Position numbers and translations under genes: made by a program
Notes under the pieces: generated by a model
What the model was told of the DNA's origin: nothing
Seen by the model: the letters and a program-made list of their open reading frames with translations, nothing else
Databases searched by the model: none
Source: Shimia sp022448905
GTDB lineage: Bacteria > Pseudomonadota > Alphaproteobacteria > Rhodobacterales > Rhodobacteraceae
DNA: 64,000 bases
Direction of reading: 5' to 3'
Assembly (NCBI RefSeq): GCF_047126315.1
Contig: NZ_CP138953.1
Location: forward strand, 1,426,001 to 1,490,000
Shown: positions 52,229 through 61,432 of the stretch, in pieces
Position numbering within the stretch: the first letter of the stretch is position 1
How the letters are laid out: every line of letters starts with the position of its first letter

Positions 52229-52858
52229 CTAACGCAAGGCGCGGCGGCGACAGAGCGGTTCTGAGCGAATGGCTTTGCGCTGCACAAATTTCAGGTGGCC
52301 GAGAACAGGCCGAAACGCCATGTGTTTGTCTGAGCGATCCATGAAATCTAGAATGCGATAGATGTTGATTGGATGTTTCTGGATCAGCGTCAGGATGCGG
52401 TCCTGTGCCTCCTCCCGGGAATAGGTGTCGATTATCTGACAGGCAGCTTGTGTCGGTGTCAGGATGTAAAAATCCTGAGGCCGTCGTGGGGTGTAGCGGA
52501 TGGCGTCAAATGGGGACTCTCCAAGCGCGCGGAACTTGGGGATGATCATCCGCAGGTCGTGATGTGCGTTTTCAATGACATGCCCAGATACCTGACGGAA
52601 GCCAAATGCAGATAACTTCAGTGAAATGTGATTGCGCATTGGGCCGGCCATTATGTCTGCATCAGAACGATCAAATCGCAGATCATCAAAGACCGAGAGT
52701 ATCTGGCGCTCGATGTCGACCACAGCCAGATAGGGATCTTGGTCGATGGTCTCGAGCATGTCATGAAGGTCAAATTGAGCGGACTGTACCGGTTTCGTGC
52801 CATCAGCTGGTTCGTTTGGATTTCGCGCCTTTGAGAGGCGGGTTAGCTTCCAGAGCAT
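52229..52858 (-). CDS. Hypothetical protein, possibly frameshifted at its 5' end
   Basis: About 209 residues from the ATG at 52858; function unknown. The body has helices with many charged residues (LAVVDIERQILSVFDDLRFD, HVIENAHHDLRMIIPKFRAL, FYILTPTQAACQIIDTYS). The 5' end is ambiguous: an overlapping frame from ATG 52928 to TGA 52803 encodes a plausible 41-residue N terminus (MNEPTTTAATYQKRYLHLQ). A one-base frameshift would join the two into a protein of about 230 residues. Divergent from the small gene at 53000. Confidence 0.6.
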   Translation of the reverse strand: MLWKLTRLSKARNPNEPADGTKPVQSAQFDLHDMLETIDQDPYLAVVDIERQILSVFDDLRFDRSDADIMAGPMRNHISLKLSAFGFRQVSGHVIENAHHDLRMIIPKFRALGESPFDAIRYTPRRPQDFYILTPTQAACQIIDTYSREEAQDRILTLIQKHPINIYRILDFMDRSDKHMAFRPVLGHLKFVQRKAIRSEPLCRRRALR

Positions 52859-52999
52859 TACAGAGCGCCTTTTGCAAATGCAGGTATCGTTTCTGATACG
52901 TGGCAGCCGTGGTTGTTGGCTCATTCATGGTTCTTTTGCATCCGCGGGAGCAGCGGCGGCGTAGTTGACAGGAGGCGTGGCAACTAGAAGAGGGCGGAC

Positions 53000-53236
53000 A
53001 TGACATTACACGAGAAGAGGCAGGATCTGGATGGGGAGAAGCGCAAGGTGTTGTTGCAGCGTCTACTTTCCGAACTCAGTGGCTTAGACCCGAACCTGTA
53101 TTACCAATCCACCAGCCAAGTCGCGCTGTTGCTGCGAGCCTATATTGATGGGGATGCAAAGTTGGTTCAGGAGGATCGTAAGCTTCTGCAAGGTTTGGCT
53201 CCGCGCGATATCGAGGTTTTGCTGAGCTTGCATTGA
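53000..53236 (+). CDS. Small hypothetical protein, 78 aa
   Basis: A 78-residue helical, charged protein (HEKRQDLDGEKRKVLLQRLL, DRKLLQGLAPRDIEVLLSLH). The ATG at 53000 follows AAGAGGGCGG. No cysteine or membrane segment and no family recognised. Its promoter region is shared with the divergent hypothetical gene. Confidence 0.6.
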   Translation: MTLHEKRQDLDGEKRKVLLQRLLSELSGLDPNLYYQSTSQVALLLRAYIDGDAKLVQEDRKLLQGLAPRDIEVLLSLH

Positions 53237-53555
53237 AGGCAGTGTGCGCGCTCGGTGAAGTGTTTGGGCTTAGACCTTTCGGGGTGGTTTGATCGCGAGG
53301 CGCATCGGTTCACAGGTTTACGATTCGGGTTTGTAAACTGCCTAAAGAATAATCAGACCTGATGTTTGGCTCAGGTCGCGGGGCACTGAATTAATTCGTT
53401 GCATTGAAAAATTTATGCGTGCGTTGGCGTGAAAGCTGACTCACCTTCAGGGTGTGTTTTGGCGCAAAATCCGTGGGTTATCGGCATTCTTCGGCCTTTA
53501 TTAAGTCCTTTGGCGCAGTCGTGAGAGCACGTTAGGACAGCCAATAGGACCACTA
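53237..53555. other. Intergenic region before the chemoreceptor
   Basis: 319 bases without a gene. AT-richer than its surroundings and presumably the chemoreceptor promoter and leader; I see no clear repeat, RNA or flagellar-type promoter that I can defend. Confidence 0.4.
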
Positions 53556-55931
53556 ATGCCACGCTTCAATTCAATCCCGCTTTCTAGGAAGCTGCCGATT
53601 TTTATTGTCGGTTTCAGCATCCTGCTCGCGGCTGGACTGATCTCAGCCAGCCTTTTTGCGCTTCAGAAATATGCCTTTACGGCCGTTGAGAACCAAATGT
53701 TCTCAACCATCGCAGACCGACGATTTGCGGTGCGTCAGATGTTGAAAGGTGTTGAAGCGGATCTGGAGTCTTTGGCGGTGTCTTCGGCCACGGCCAATGC
53801 TTTGGTCGACTTTGAAGAGTCGTGGGGGGCGTTGGGCGGGGACGCGCAGTCTGAACTGACGCTGGCCTATATCGATGGCAACCCAAATGAAGTTGGCTCT
53901 AAACATCTGTTGGATCGGGCGCAGGGGGATGCGGCCTATCACACGGATCATGCGCTGTACCATCCAGGTCTGCGGACCCTGATCGAAACCAAGGGTTACT
54001 ATGACGCCTTCCTGATCAATCCGTCCGGGGATATTGTGTATTCGGTCTTCAAGGAGCTGGACTACGCCACCAATCTTGTGTCTGGCGCCTACAAGGACAG
54101 TGGTCTGGCTGATGTGTTCAAATCTGCCGTAAAAGGTGCGGACGGAAGCATGCATTTTGATGACATGCGGCCTTATGCACCCAGTTACGGTGCAGCCGCG
54201 GCCTTCATTGCGGCGCCGGTCCGCGGCGCAGACAATGCGCTTCTGGGTGTTGTCGCGTTGCAGATCCCGGTCAATATGATGGGTGAAATCACCAACAGCA
54301 GCCTTGGGCTGGGTGAGACCACTCAGATCTATATTGTGGGCGACGATGGTCTTGCCCGGACCACGTCGCGCTTTGAAAGCGGGTTTCAAGTGCTCGACGA
54401 ACTGCCAATGACACACCACATCGAAGAAGCGCTTGCTGGGCACAGCGTGTTTGAAGTGGATGAAGGGGTAAACGGTCAGCAGGTGGTGACCTATGTCAAA
54501 CCGCTTGAGCTAGACTACGCCAACTGGGCCATCATCGCCGAGCAAGACGTCAGTGAGACCATGGGGCCCGTTTGGGCGCAGGGGAAGATCCTGATTGCTG
54601 TTAGTGTTCTCTTGACGGTGGTCCTGTCTTTCCTTGGCTGGATGTTTGCCCGCACCATTACCCGTCCGTTGAGCGAAATCTGCGGTGACATGGAGCAAAT
54701 CTCCGGGGGCGACTTTGAAACCGATGTGGCCACCGCAGAGCGCGGGGACGAGATCGGGGATCTGGGCAAAACCCTTGTGGCAATGCGCGGCGACCTGAAG
54801 AAAGCCAAAGACGCCGAACAGCAGCGGGCTATCGCGGCCCAGGAACAAGAGGTTGTTGTCGAGAAGCTGAGCGCCGGCTTGGGGCAGTTGTCTCAGGGCG
54901 ACTTTGCACAAACCATCGACGAGCCGTTTGGCGCAGACCACGATGCGTTGCGTCTGGACTTCAACAAGACTGTGCATCAACTCAACACCACCGTGTCACA
55001 AGTGGTGGAGTCGGCGGACAGCATCAAGAGCGGTGCCGCTGAGATCAGCCAGTCGTCGCTGGATCTGTCGCAGCGGACAGAGAACCAGGCAGCAACGCTG
55101 GAAGAAACTGCGGCGGCGTTGAAGGAGATGACCAACAACGTGCAGTCGGCCGCCGAGGGCACCCGCAATGTGGAGAACGTTGTAGCTGAGGCCCGCTCCG
55201 AGGCGGAAGTCAGCGGCGAGGTTGTGCGCGATGCGGTGAAAGCGATGACCGAGATCGAAGAGGGCTCGCGTCATATCTCCCAGATCATTGGTGTAATCGA
55301 CGATATCGCCTTCCAGACCAACCTCTTGGCGCTGAACGCGGGTGTGGAAGCCGCGCGTGCCGGTGACGCGGGTCGTGGCTTTGCGGTGGTGGCCTCCGAG
55401 GTGCGTGCCCTGGCGCTGAAGTCTTCGGATGCGGCCAGCGAGATCAAGGCTCTGATCAGCGACAGCGCGCAGCAGGTCGAAAGTGGCGTGGATTTGGTTG
55501 GCAAAGCGGGTGACGCTTTGACCAACATCACCGAACGGGTCAACAACATCTCCACGCTGATGTCTGAAATTGCCCGCAGCGCGACGGATCAGTCTGCAGG
55601 CTTGGCAGAAATCAACGCCAGTGTTGTGCAGTTGGATCAGGTGACCCAAGCCAACGCTGCGATGGTAGAAGAGTCCACTGCGGCAGGGCAGATGCTTGCC
55701 AAGGATGCGTCTGAACTGATGGCGATGGTCTCAAGCTTCAAGACCGATGCGTCGGCGGTTGCCGAGGCGCCCGTGGCGGCGCCTGCACCGGTTGCCCCAC
55801 CGGTACCGGCACCAGCGCCGGCACCAAAGGCTGAGGTTGATGCGCCAGCACCGGCACCAAAGAAGAAAGCGGCCCCGATGGCTGTCGACGGAAATGCAGC
55901 GGTGGATATGGAGCTGTGGCAGGACTTCTAA
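53556..55931 (+). CDS. Methyl-accepting chemotaxis protein with C-terminal CheR-type pentapeptide
   Basis: A 791-residue chemoreceptor. First membrane helix about 13-36 (LPIFIVGFSILLAAGLISAS); a large periplasmic Cache-type sensor domain to about 340; second helix about 345-367; HAMP about 368-420 (TRPLSEICGDMEQISGGDFE) and a second HAMP-like unit near 440-490; the MA signalling hairpin tip is DDIAFQTNLLALNAGVEAAR at about 580. Then a Pro/Ala-rich flexible tether and the final residues LWQDF, which match the xWxxF pentapeptide that docks CheR/CheB in enterobacterial receptors. Ligand unknown. Confidence 0.95.
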   Translation: MPRFNSIPLSRKLPIFIVGFSILLAAGLISASLFALQKYAFTAVENQMFSTIADRRFAVRQMLKGVEADLESLAVSSATANALVDFEESWGALGGDAQSELTLAYIDGNPNEVGSKHLLDRAQGDAAYHTDHALYHPGLRTLIETKGYYDAFLINPSGDIVYSVFKELDYATNLVSGAYKDSGLADVFKSAVKGADGSMHFDDMRPYAPSYGAAAAFIAAPVRGADNALLGVVALQIPVNMMGEITNSSLGLGETTQIYIVGDDGLARTTSRFESGFQVLDELPMTHHIEEALAGHSVFEVDEGVNGQQVVTYVKPLELDYANWAIIAEQDVSETMGPVWAQGKILIAVSVLLTVVLSFLGWMFARTITRPLSEICGDMEQISGGDFETDVATAERGDEIGDLGKTLVAMRGDLKKAKDAEQQRAIAAQEQEVVVEKLSAGLGQLSQGDFAQTIDEPFGADHDALRLDFNKTVHQLNTTVSQVVESADSIKSGAAEISQSSLDLSQRTENQAATLEETAAALKEMTNNVQSAAEGTRNVENVVAEARSEAEVSGEVVRDAVKAMTEIEEGSRHISQIIGVIDDIAFQTNLLALNAGVEAARAGDAGRGFAVVASEVRALALKSSDAASEIKALISDSAQQVESGVDLVGKAGDALTNITERVNNISTLMSEIARSATDQSAGLAEINASVVQLDQVTQANAAMVEESTAAGQMLAKDASELMAMVSSFKTDASAVAEAPVAAPAPVAPPVPAPAPAPKAEVDAPAPAPKKKAAPMAVDGNAAVDMELWQDF

Positions 55932-55994
55932 TGCCCTGGCTTCGGGCGCAGGCTTGTTGGCATGCGGGCGATGCGCCGAAACCCCTGCACCAGG

Positions 55995-56034
55995 TGCCGC
56001 CGGTCGGGTTTTCCGCCGGCGGCATTCTATTTTG
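55995..56034 (+). terminator. Rho-independent terminator after the chemoreceptor
   Basis: TGCCGCCGG (55995-56003) pairs with CCGGCGGCA (56016-56024), followed by TTCTATTTTG. Confidence 0.8.
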
Positions 56035-56154
56035 ACCGTGGAATGCAGAAATGCGCGAAAAACTGACGCAACGACAGCAATGTGATCAAAAACCAATTGC
56101 CAGCCGCGTGCTTTCGTCTATCCACGGCGCAACGAACAAATCATTGGCAGGCAC

Positions 56155-57189
56155 ATGGTAATCCACTCCGTTCCGCAACCTGATCAGCCTGTCGAGCGTT
56201 CCGCGCGCGAATGGGTTAAAGTCCTCGCACAGTACCGCGAGCCCAACGAGGCGCGCAGCGTCTTGGAACTGTTGGTTACTGTGGTGCCCTTTGTGGCACT
56301 TTGGGCTCTGGCGTGGTGGAGCATGTCGGTCAGCCTGTGGCTGACCCTGGGCATTTCTGTGTTGAACGCGCTGTTTCTGGTGCGCCTGTTCACCATCCAG
56401 CATGACTGTGGTCATGGCGCCTTTTTCAAAAGTCGTGAGGTGAGTGACTGGCTCGGCCGCGTACTGGGTGTGGTCACCCTGACCCCCTATGACGTCTGGC
56501 GGCGCACCCATTCGATCCACCACAGCGCGGCGGGCAATCTCGACAAGCGTGGCATTGGTGATGTTTACACCATGACCGTGGCCGAATATCGGTCGGCCCA
56601 TCCTTTGCGTCGATTGCAGTACCGCATGGTGCGCCATCCGCTGACCATGTTTGGTCTGGGGCCGTTTTATCTGTTTTTTGTCCAGAACCGGGTGCCGTTG
56701 GGGTTGATGGACAGCCGCAAATACTGGCTCAGCGCCATGGCAACCAATCTGGTGCTGATCGCAGTGCTTGCGGGCATCTATTATTTTGGCGGTCTTGCGC
56801 CGCTGCTGCTTATCTTCCTGCCAACCACCTTGATCGCCGCGACGGCAGGTGTCTGGCTGTTTTACGTGCAGCACCAGTTTGAGAACACACAGTACGACCA
56901 GCACGAAGCGTGGGACCTGCATGAGGCCGCTTTGAAAGGCAGCTCTTACTACCGTTTGCCCGCCGTGCTGCAATGGTTCAGCGCCAACATAGGCATCCAC
57001 CATGTGCACCACCTCTACAGCCGCATCCCGTTCTACCGCTTGCCGGAAGTGCTCAAGGACTATGGAGAGTTGGCCGAGAACAACCAGATGAGTGTGCGGG
57101 AAAGCCTGGCCTGTGCGCGTCTGCATCTTTGGGATGAAAAGACGCGACGATTGCTGTCGTTCCGGGAAGCGAAAGCAATCTACGGATAA
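56155..57189 (+). CDS. Membrane fatty acid desaturase
   Basis: A 344-residue di-iron membrane desaturase. The three histidine boxes are HDCGH (about residue 83), HSIHH (about 119) and HHVHH (about 282), with four main hydrophobic segments between. It introduces double bonds into acyl chains using O2 and an electron donor, which would adjust membrane fluidity; regiospecificity is not readable. ATG at 56155. Confidence 0.92.
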   Translation: MVIHSVPQPDQPVERSAREWVKVLAQYREPNEARSVLELLVTVVPFVALWALAWWSMSVSLWLTLGISVLNALFLVRLFTIQHDCGHGAFFKSREVSDWLGRVLGVVTLTPYDVWRRTHSIHHSAAGNLDKRGIGDVYTMTVAEYRSAHPLRRLQYRMVRHPLTMFGLGPFYLFFVQNRVPLGLMDSRKYWLSAMATNLVLIAVLAGIYYFGGLAPLLLIFLPTTLIAATAGVWLFYVQHQFENTQYDQHEAWDLHEAALKGSSYYRLPAVLQWFSANIGIHHVHHLYSRIPFYRLPEVLKDYGELAENNQMSVRESLACARLHLWDEKTRRLLSFREAKAIYG

Positions 57190-57193
57190 GAAC

Positions 57194-57220
57194 AACGCCA
57201 CCAACTTGGTGGCGTTATTT
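57194..57220 (+). terminator. Rho-independent terminator after the desaturase
   Basis: AACGCCACC (57194-57202), loop AACTT, GGTGGCGTT (57208-57216), then ATTTGTTT. It lies before the convergent epimerase-like gene. Confidence 0.75.
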
Positions 57221-57254
57221 GTTTGGTAGAGTGTTGGCGTGCCGAAGGCGTTGC

Positions 57255-58124
57255 CTAGGTTTCTACGGTGACGCTGAAGCCAAATTCCACCGCCTCACCG
57301 GCGGGCAGTGACAGGCTGTTGGGGCGTTGAGAAATCTGTGGCCCATCCCCAACCAGAGACGCGGTGCCGTGCCATGGCTCGACACATAGGAATGGCGCGT
57401 CGACCGGTTTCCACAGCGCGAGATCAGGCAGGTTGTGGAAGGTGAAAGCCAACCCCGGGCCGTTCTCTGGGCCGTAGCGCAGTGCCTCGGTGCCATTTGG
57501 GAACACCAACGCGCCGTCTTTGAACAGGCCTTCCTCAATCTCCAGCACACCATTGGTAAACGGGCCTTCCACCCGCGTCGGCTCCAGCAGCCCGTCTGGG
57601 TGCAGCGGCTGCCGGGCGGGATTGTTGGCTGTCTCCAACTGGACGACATGCCGTTGGGTCTCCGCACCGGGCAGGGGCCAGTTGAAGGCCGGGTGGAAGC
57701 CAAAGCCAAAGGGCATTGCGGTGTCGGAGTGGTTCTCCACCCGAGCGGTCACGGTCAGGGTTGCGTCCGCCAAGGCGTGGGTGAGGTGCAGCGCGAAATC
57801 GAAAGGGTACAGCGCCCGCGTTTCAGGGGCCGCGCGCAAGACGTGGCGGCACTGCGTTGGGCTGTGCTCTTCCAACGTAAAGGTGCGTCGCCGCGCGAAG
57901 CCATGTTGCGCCATGTCGGCCCTGTGTGCGCCCACGGCAATCCTGTCGTCTACAGCGCGCCCCACGATGGGGAAGAGCACAGGCGCGCGGCCGGACCAAA
58001 AGGCCGGATCACCGTGCCACAGCAGATCCACACCGGCGTGCGTGCGCAGATATTGCATTTCGGCACCAAGCTCCGCGACAGACAGGCTGAGGTGATCGTC
58101 GGAAAGAGTACAGTCAGATGTCAT
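57255..58124 (-). CDS. Aldose 1-epimerase family protein (YihR/LacX-like)
   Basis: A 289-residue galactose-mutarotase-fold protein distinct from galM. Features: LSVAELGAEMQYLRTHAG, RAPVLFPIVGR, QHGFARRRTF, GFGFHPAFNWPL and CVEPWHGTA (putative catalytic Glu). This subgroup acts on various sugars or sugar-phosphates with unknown physiological substrate. The ATG at 58124 is preferred over an upstream start at 58166. Divergent from rplJ. Confidence 0.85.
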   Translation of the reverse strand: MTSDCTLSDDHLSLSVAELGAEMQYLRTHAGVDLLWHGDPAFWSGRAPVLFPIVGRAVDDRIAVGAHRADMAQHGFARRRTFTLEEHSPTQCRHVLRAAPETRALYPFDFALHLTHALADATLTVTARVENHSDTAMPFGFGFHPAFNWPLPGAETQRHVVQLETANNPARQPLHPDGLLEPTRVEGPFTNGVLEIEEGLFKDGALVFPNGTEALRYGPENGPGLAFTFHNLPDLALWKPVDAPFLCVEPWHGTASLVGDGPQISQRPNSLSLPAGEAVEFGFSVTVET

Positions 58125-58505
58125 GTCAAAGCCTTTGTAACGCCTGCCCCGGAGGAATTCGGCCACACTCTAGCGTCCGGTGTGGGGAAGGGAACCGCCA
58201 TCTTTGCTGGCTGCAGATTTCTGTGCTTGCAAAGTGGCTGTGTGGGCGGTAAACGGCCCCTGCCCATTCCGAAACGGAGTCGCTTGTCGATTCTATCTTG
58301 GGGTGGCCTGTCCAAGACGAAGGGTTCGGATTTCGATCTGAATAATTCCTTTCTGAGATGGGGTAAGAGACAAGAATTCTTAGAAGGCCCCATGGGGCCG
58401 TCTGGCGATCTTGGTTCCCAACCCAAAGTATGGACCTAAACGCGTGCCGCATCTGTGGTGCGCAAAACTGAGCCGGGGCGTAAGTCCCATATTTGGAGTA
58501 AAACT
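58125..58505. other. rplJL promoter and leader region
   Basis: 381 bases without a gene, between the divergent epimerase-like gene and rplJ. By position it must contain the rplJL promoter and the leader on which L10 autoregulation usually acts; I could not single out the kink-turn element with confidence. Confidence 0.4.
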
Positions 58506-59024
58506 GTGGATAGAGCACAAAAAGAGAAGTTGGTCGAAGAGCTCGGCCAGATCTTTGAAAGCTCTGGCGTTGTAGTGGTTGCCCACTACGCGGGTCTCAC
58601 GGTTGCTGACATGCAGGACCTTCGCGCACGTGCCCGTGCAGCGGGTGGTGCTGTTCGTGTCGCCAAGAACAGGCTCGCCAAGATCGCCCTGGACGGCAAA
58701 CCATGCGAAAGCATCGGTGGCCTTCTGTCGGGTATGACCGTTCTGACCTATTCCGAGGACCCTGTGGCAGCTGCCAAAGTGGCCGAGGACTTCGCCAAAG
58801 ATCACAAGAAATTTGAGATCCTTGGTGGTGCAATGGGCGAGAACGCTCTGGACCGTGCTGGTGTTACAGCAGTGTCGAAAATGCCTTCGCGCGACGAGCT
58901 TATCGCTCAGATCGCAAGCATGCTCGGCGCACCTGCTTCCAACATCGCCGGTGCCATTGGCGCACCTGCTTCGAACATCGCATCCATCCTGTCTACCATC
59001 GAGGAAAAGGCAGAGGCTGCGTAA
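58506..59024 (+). CDS. rplJ: 50S ribosomal protein L10
   Basis: A 172-residue L10 with a GTG start at 58506 (DRAQKEKLVEELGQIF). Landmarks: VVVVAHYAGLTVADMQDLR, VRVAKNRLAKIAL. The C-terminal L7/L12-binding helix carries two near-identical GAPASNIA units 11 residues apart, encoded by 23-base direct repeats at 58926-58948 and 58959-58981. Heads the rplJL pair. Confidence 0.98.
   Translation: MDRAQKEKLVEELGQIFESSGVVVVAHYAGLTVADMQDLRARARAAGGAVRVAKNRLAKIALDGKPCESIGGLLSGMTVLTYSEDPVAAAKVAEDFAKDHKKFEILGGAMGENALDRAGVTAVSKMPSRDELIAQIASMLGAPASNIAGAIGAPASNIASILSTIEEKAEAA
58926..58981 (+). repeat. 23-bp direct repeat within rplJ
   Basis: GGCGCACCTGCTTC-n-AACATCGC occurs at 58926-58948 and 58959-58981 with one mismatch and a 33-base period, encoding GAPASNIA twice in the helix that binds L7/L12 dimers. 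Confidence 0.8.
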
Positions 59025-59095
59025 GCAACTTTTTGAGCCGCGTAGGGTGAATGCCCAACGTTGGAACACATACCTAAGAACGGAAAGAGTCTAAA

Positions 59096-59473
59096 ATGGC
59101 TGATCTGAAAGCACTCGCAGAAAGCATCGTGGGTCTGACCCTGCTGGAAGCACAAGAACTGAAAACCATCCTCAAAGACGAGTATGGCATCGAGCCAGCC
59201 GCTGGCGGCGCAGTTGTAATGGCAGCAGGCGGCGACGCCGGCGGTGCAGCTGAAGAAGAAAAGACTGAATTTGACGTAATCCTGAAAGCTGCAGGCGCGT
59301 CCAAAATCAACGTCATCAAAGAAGTCCGCGGCATCACCGGTCTGGGCCTGAAAGAAGCTAAAGAGCTGGTTGAAGCCGGCGGCAAAGCTGTCAAAGAAGG
59401 CGTTTCCAAGGACGAAGCGGAAGAGATCAAAGGCAAGCTGGAAGCAGCTGGCGCTGAGGTCGAAGTTAAGTAA
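59096..59473 (+). CDS. rplL: 50S ribosomal protein L7/L12
   Basis: A 125-residue L7/L12: N-terminal dimerisation helices (ADLKALAESIVGLTLLEAQE), an Ala/Gly hinge (PAAGGAVVMAAGGDAGGAAE) and the C-terminal factor-binding domain (GLGLKEAKELVEAGGK). 71 bases after rplJ. Strong codon bias. Confidence 0.99.
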   Translation: MADLKALAESIVGLTLLEAQELKTILKDEYGIEPAAGGAVVMAAGGDAGGAAEEEKTEFDVILKAAGASKINVIKEVRGITGLGLKEAKELVEAGGKAVKEGVSKDEAEEIKGKLEAAGAEVEVK

Positions 59474-59496
59474 TTCGGTTTTTCACCGAGTTATTG

Positions 59497-59525
59497 CAGG
59501 CGTCCCTTCGGGGGCGCCTGTTTTT
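59497..59525 (+). terminator. Rho-independent terminator after rplL
   Basis: CAGGCG-TCCC (59497-59506), loop TTC, then G-run and CGCCTG (59515-59520), followed by TTTTTG. It separates rplJL from rpoB. Confidence 0.9.
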
Positions 59526-59618
59526 GTTTGGGGAGGGCGTTTTCTGTGTGGTGGGATATTGTCTTTTTCGGCCTAAAGTTGGCTTTTTCTTGCTTTCGTG
59601 ACTGGCCGCTATCCACAA

Positions 59619-60118
59619 CTAATCAACGATACAGGCCCTGAACGCATCTGATAGGCCTCCTTCTGGACCACTCGGACACTCGAACGCGCAGACTTGAAGT
59701 TTCTTGAAATCCGTACTTTGGCTCGCGAGTTCTGATCTTGCTGATCTGCTTAGAAGACCAAAAATTGTTTCGCTATCCGTAGGGTTCTTTGCGTTCAAAA
59801 GAGTGTATAACTCCACCGTGATCGCAAGATGTTTTTGTAGGTCCGAAACGTCAGTTCGATTTAGTTCCTCAAGCATCAAAAAAAGAGTTGCCCAATTCGA
59901 AGGTCTTCACCCTGAGAAGCGTCAAGAAAAAGCGATCCTGTTGTCAACAATGAACCATATTCCTGCAGCCACCAGTTGGTTTGCTGTTCCATATTTTCGA
60001 AGGTGTTGCACGATCCAGGTAAGTTGCTCTGGCTTAAGGTCTGGGAAGGAAGTACCAGGAAAAGAGACGCAATGGCACAGCGTGTTACCGCCAGTGCCTT
60101 CGGTGGGGTATTCCTCAA
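59619..60118 (-). pseudogene. Secreted hypothetical protein interrupted by a frameshift at a T7 run
   Basis: Two adjoining minus-strand frames look like one protein of about 166 residues. The first part, from TTG 60118 (AAGAGG eight bases upstream), has a signal peptide (ALAVTRCAIASLFLVLPSQ) and reads to DLRIGQLFF then TGA at 59878-59876. The second continues as LMLEELNRTDVSDLQK to SDAFRACIVD, stop at 59619. They meet at a run of seven T (minus strand); one extra T would join them exactly. No family recognised; base composition is lower in GC than the neighbours. It could be sequence error, decay, phase variation or transcriptional slippage. Confidence 0.6.
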
Positions 60119-60323
60119 TTTTGAAACCTCTTGTCCATTTTTCGGCTTCGCCCAGGTAGCCACAGGAGGGTGTCTACTCGCTACAATCTCTTCCTTCCTG
60201 AAAGTGATAGTAGATGTTGGCTGCTCAGTACACACTTTGTGCGGTTGCCTTTTACGGTGTGCGGGGGAGGGACGGTTTGTAGCGCTCGCAAATGAGTATT
60301 GGCACCACTTTCTAGGACTATCA

Positions 60324-61304
60324 TTACTTACAAAGCGGCAGCTCCAGTGGTGGCTGTTTCGGCAGTGAGGCGCGCCATTCGTTGATGATGGGCTGCAGGG
60401 TTTTCTTGGGCCAGAACTTCGGTATGCCGATGGTTTTGAGGCAAGCGGCATGCCAGTAGAGGCCGGATTGTTGCGGGGATGTCCCGCGTTGGATCGCTTT
60501 GGCCACGGCGTTGATGTCTTTTGAGGACGGGTAGATGTAGAGTGTTGTTGGCTTGCCATCGGCGATCTTCAGAATTTGGTCCGTGGCGGGTTTGGACCAG
60601 GTGGTGCAGCCGTTGCTGCGCCCTGAGGTGTAGTCTACCAGTTTGCCAAAGGGCACAAAGCCGTCCGCGTCGGCGTGGGTGCTTTGGGGCCGTTCCATCC
60701 GGCATTGCCAGCGCAGGAACATGGCGCGGTGCCCGCCGATGGCGCGCTCGCGGGCGTTGCTGGTTTCGCCTTCGCCGTCAAACAACAGGAAGGTGCGGAG
60801 GAACGGTTTGGTGCCCGCGCTGCCTTGGTAATAGCCCTTGAAGGATGTGCGGGATTCGGCGGTGACATAGGCGCCACCGGCGGTGAGCTTGGAGCCCTCG
60901 GCGTTGCTGAAATTGCGGGCGCATTGGCGGCCATTGGCAAAGTTGGCTTTGGCCAGTTTGCGGCCGTTTCCGTAGCCTGAGGAAACCGCCTTAAACGTCT
61001 TTGCGTTCTCGCAGATCACATAGAAGCGGGGTAGAGCGCTGCCGTCATCGGCTGTGCTGGGACGGGTGGCGTCCATTGCGAAGTAACAGGGGTTCTTGAC
61101 CGTGCCGCTGCGGCGCTTCTCGAGATAAAGCGCGCGGGCGCGGTCGAGCACGATGGGCGCAATTTGGCCTGTTCCTGTGCCGACGTGTTTTTGCAGCCAT
61201 TTGGGAATGCCTTGGGACGCCTTGGACGCCCAAGTTGGCGCTGCGAGGCCCGAGCAGATCAGGGCGGCGAGGCCCATGGCGCGGAGGGAAAAGGTCAAAA
61301 ACAA
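60324..61304 (-). CDS. Murein L,D-transpeptidase catalytic-domain family protein
   Basis: About 326 residues from TTG 61304 (GGGAG eight bases upstream); an ATG at 61277 would also keep the signal peptide (MGLAALICSGLAAPTWA). The C-terminal half has a YkuD-like pattern with GHRAMFL and the putative nucleophile in SGRSNGCTTWS (S-x-G-C). Family members are exported and act on peptidoglycan cross-links, but substitution of the usual SRGC by SNGC leaves activity uncertain. Inserted between rplL and rpoB on the opposite strand. Confidence 0.72.
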   Translation of the reverse strand: MFLTFSLRAMGLAALICSGLAAPTWASKASQGIPKWLQKHVGTGTGQIAPIVLDRARALYLEKRRSGTVKNPCYFAMDATRPSTADDGSALPRFYVICENAKTFKAVSSGYGNGRKLAKANFANGRQCARNFSNAEGSKLTAGGAYVTAESRTSFKGYYQGSAGTKPFLRTFLLFDGEGETSNARERAIGGHRAMFLRWQCRMERPQSTHADADGFVPFGKLVDYTSGRSNGCTTWSKPATDQILKIADGKPTTLYIYPSSKDINAVAKAIQRGTSPQQSGLYWHAACLKTIGIPKFWPKKTLQPIINEWRASLPKQPPLELPLCK

Positions 61305-61432
61305 AAGGCAGGCTCCCACATATGACGGACAACACGAACTGGGGTCAGCCTGCCCGAAAAAGGGGGTGCGGGTCTAGGGGGGGGGATAGAGGTTTGGCGG
61401 TGGGGCGTCCCTGCAAGGACGCCCGCTGTGTT

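Noticed and set aside
61376..61384. Run of nine G between two minus-strand genes
   Set aside because: Noncoding homopolymer; possible sequencing-error site but no function can be argued.
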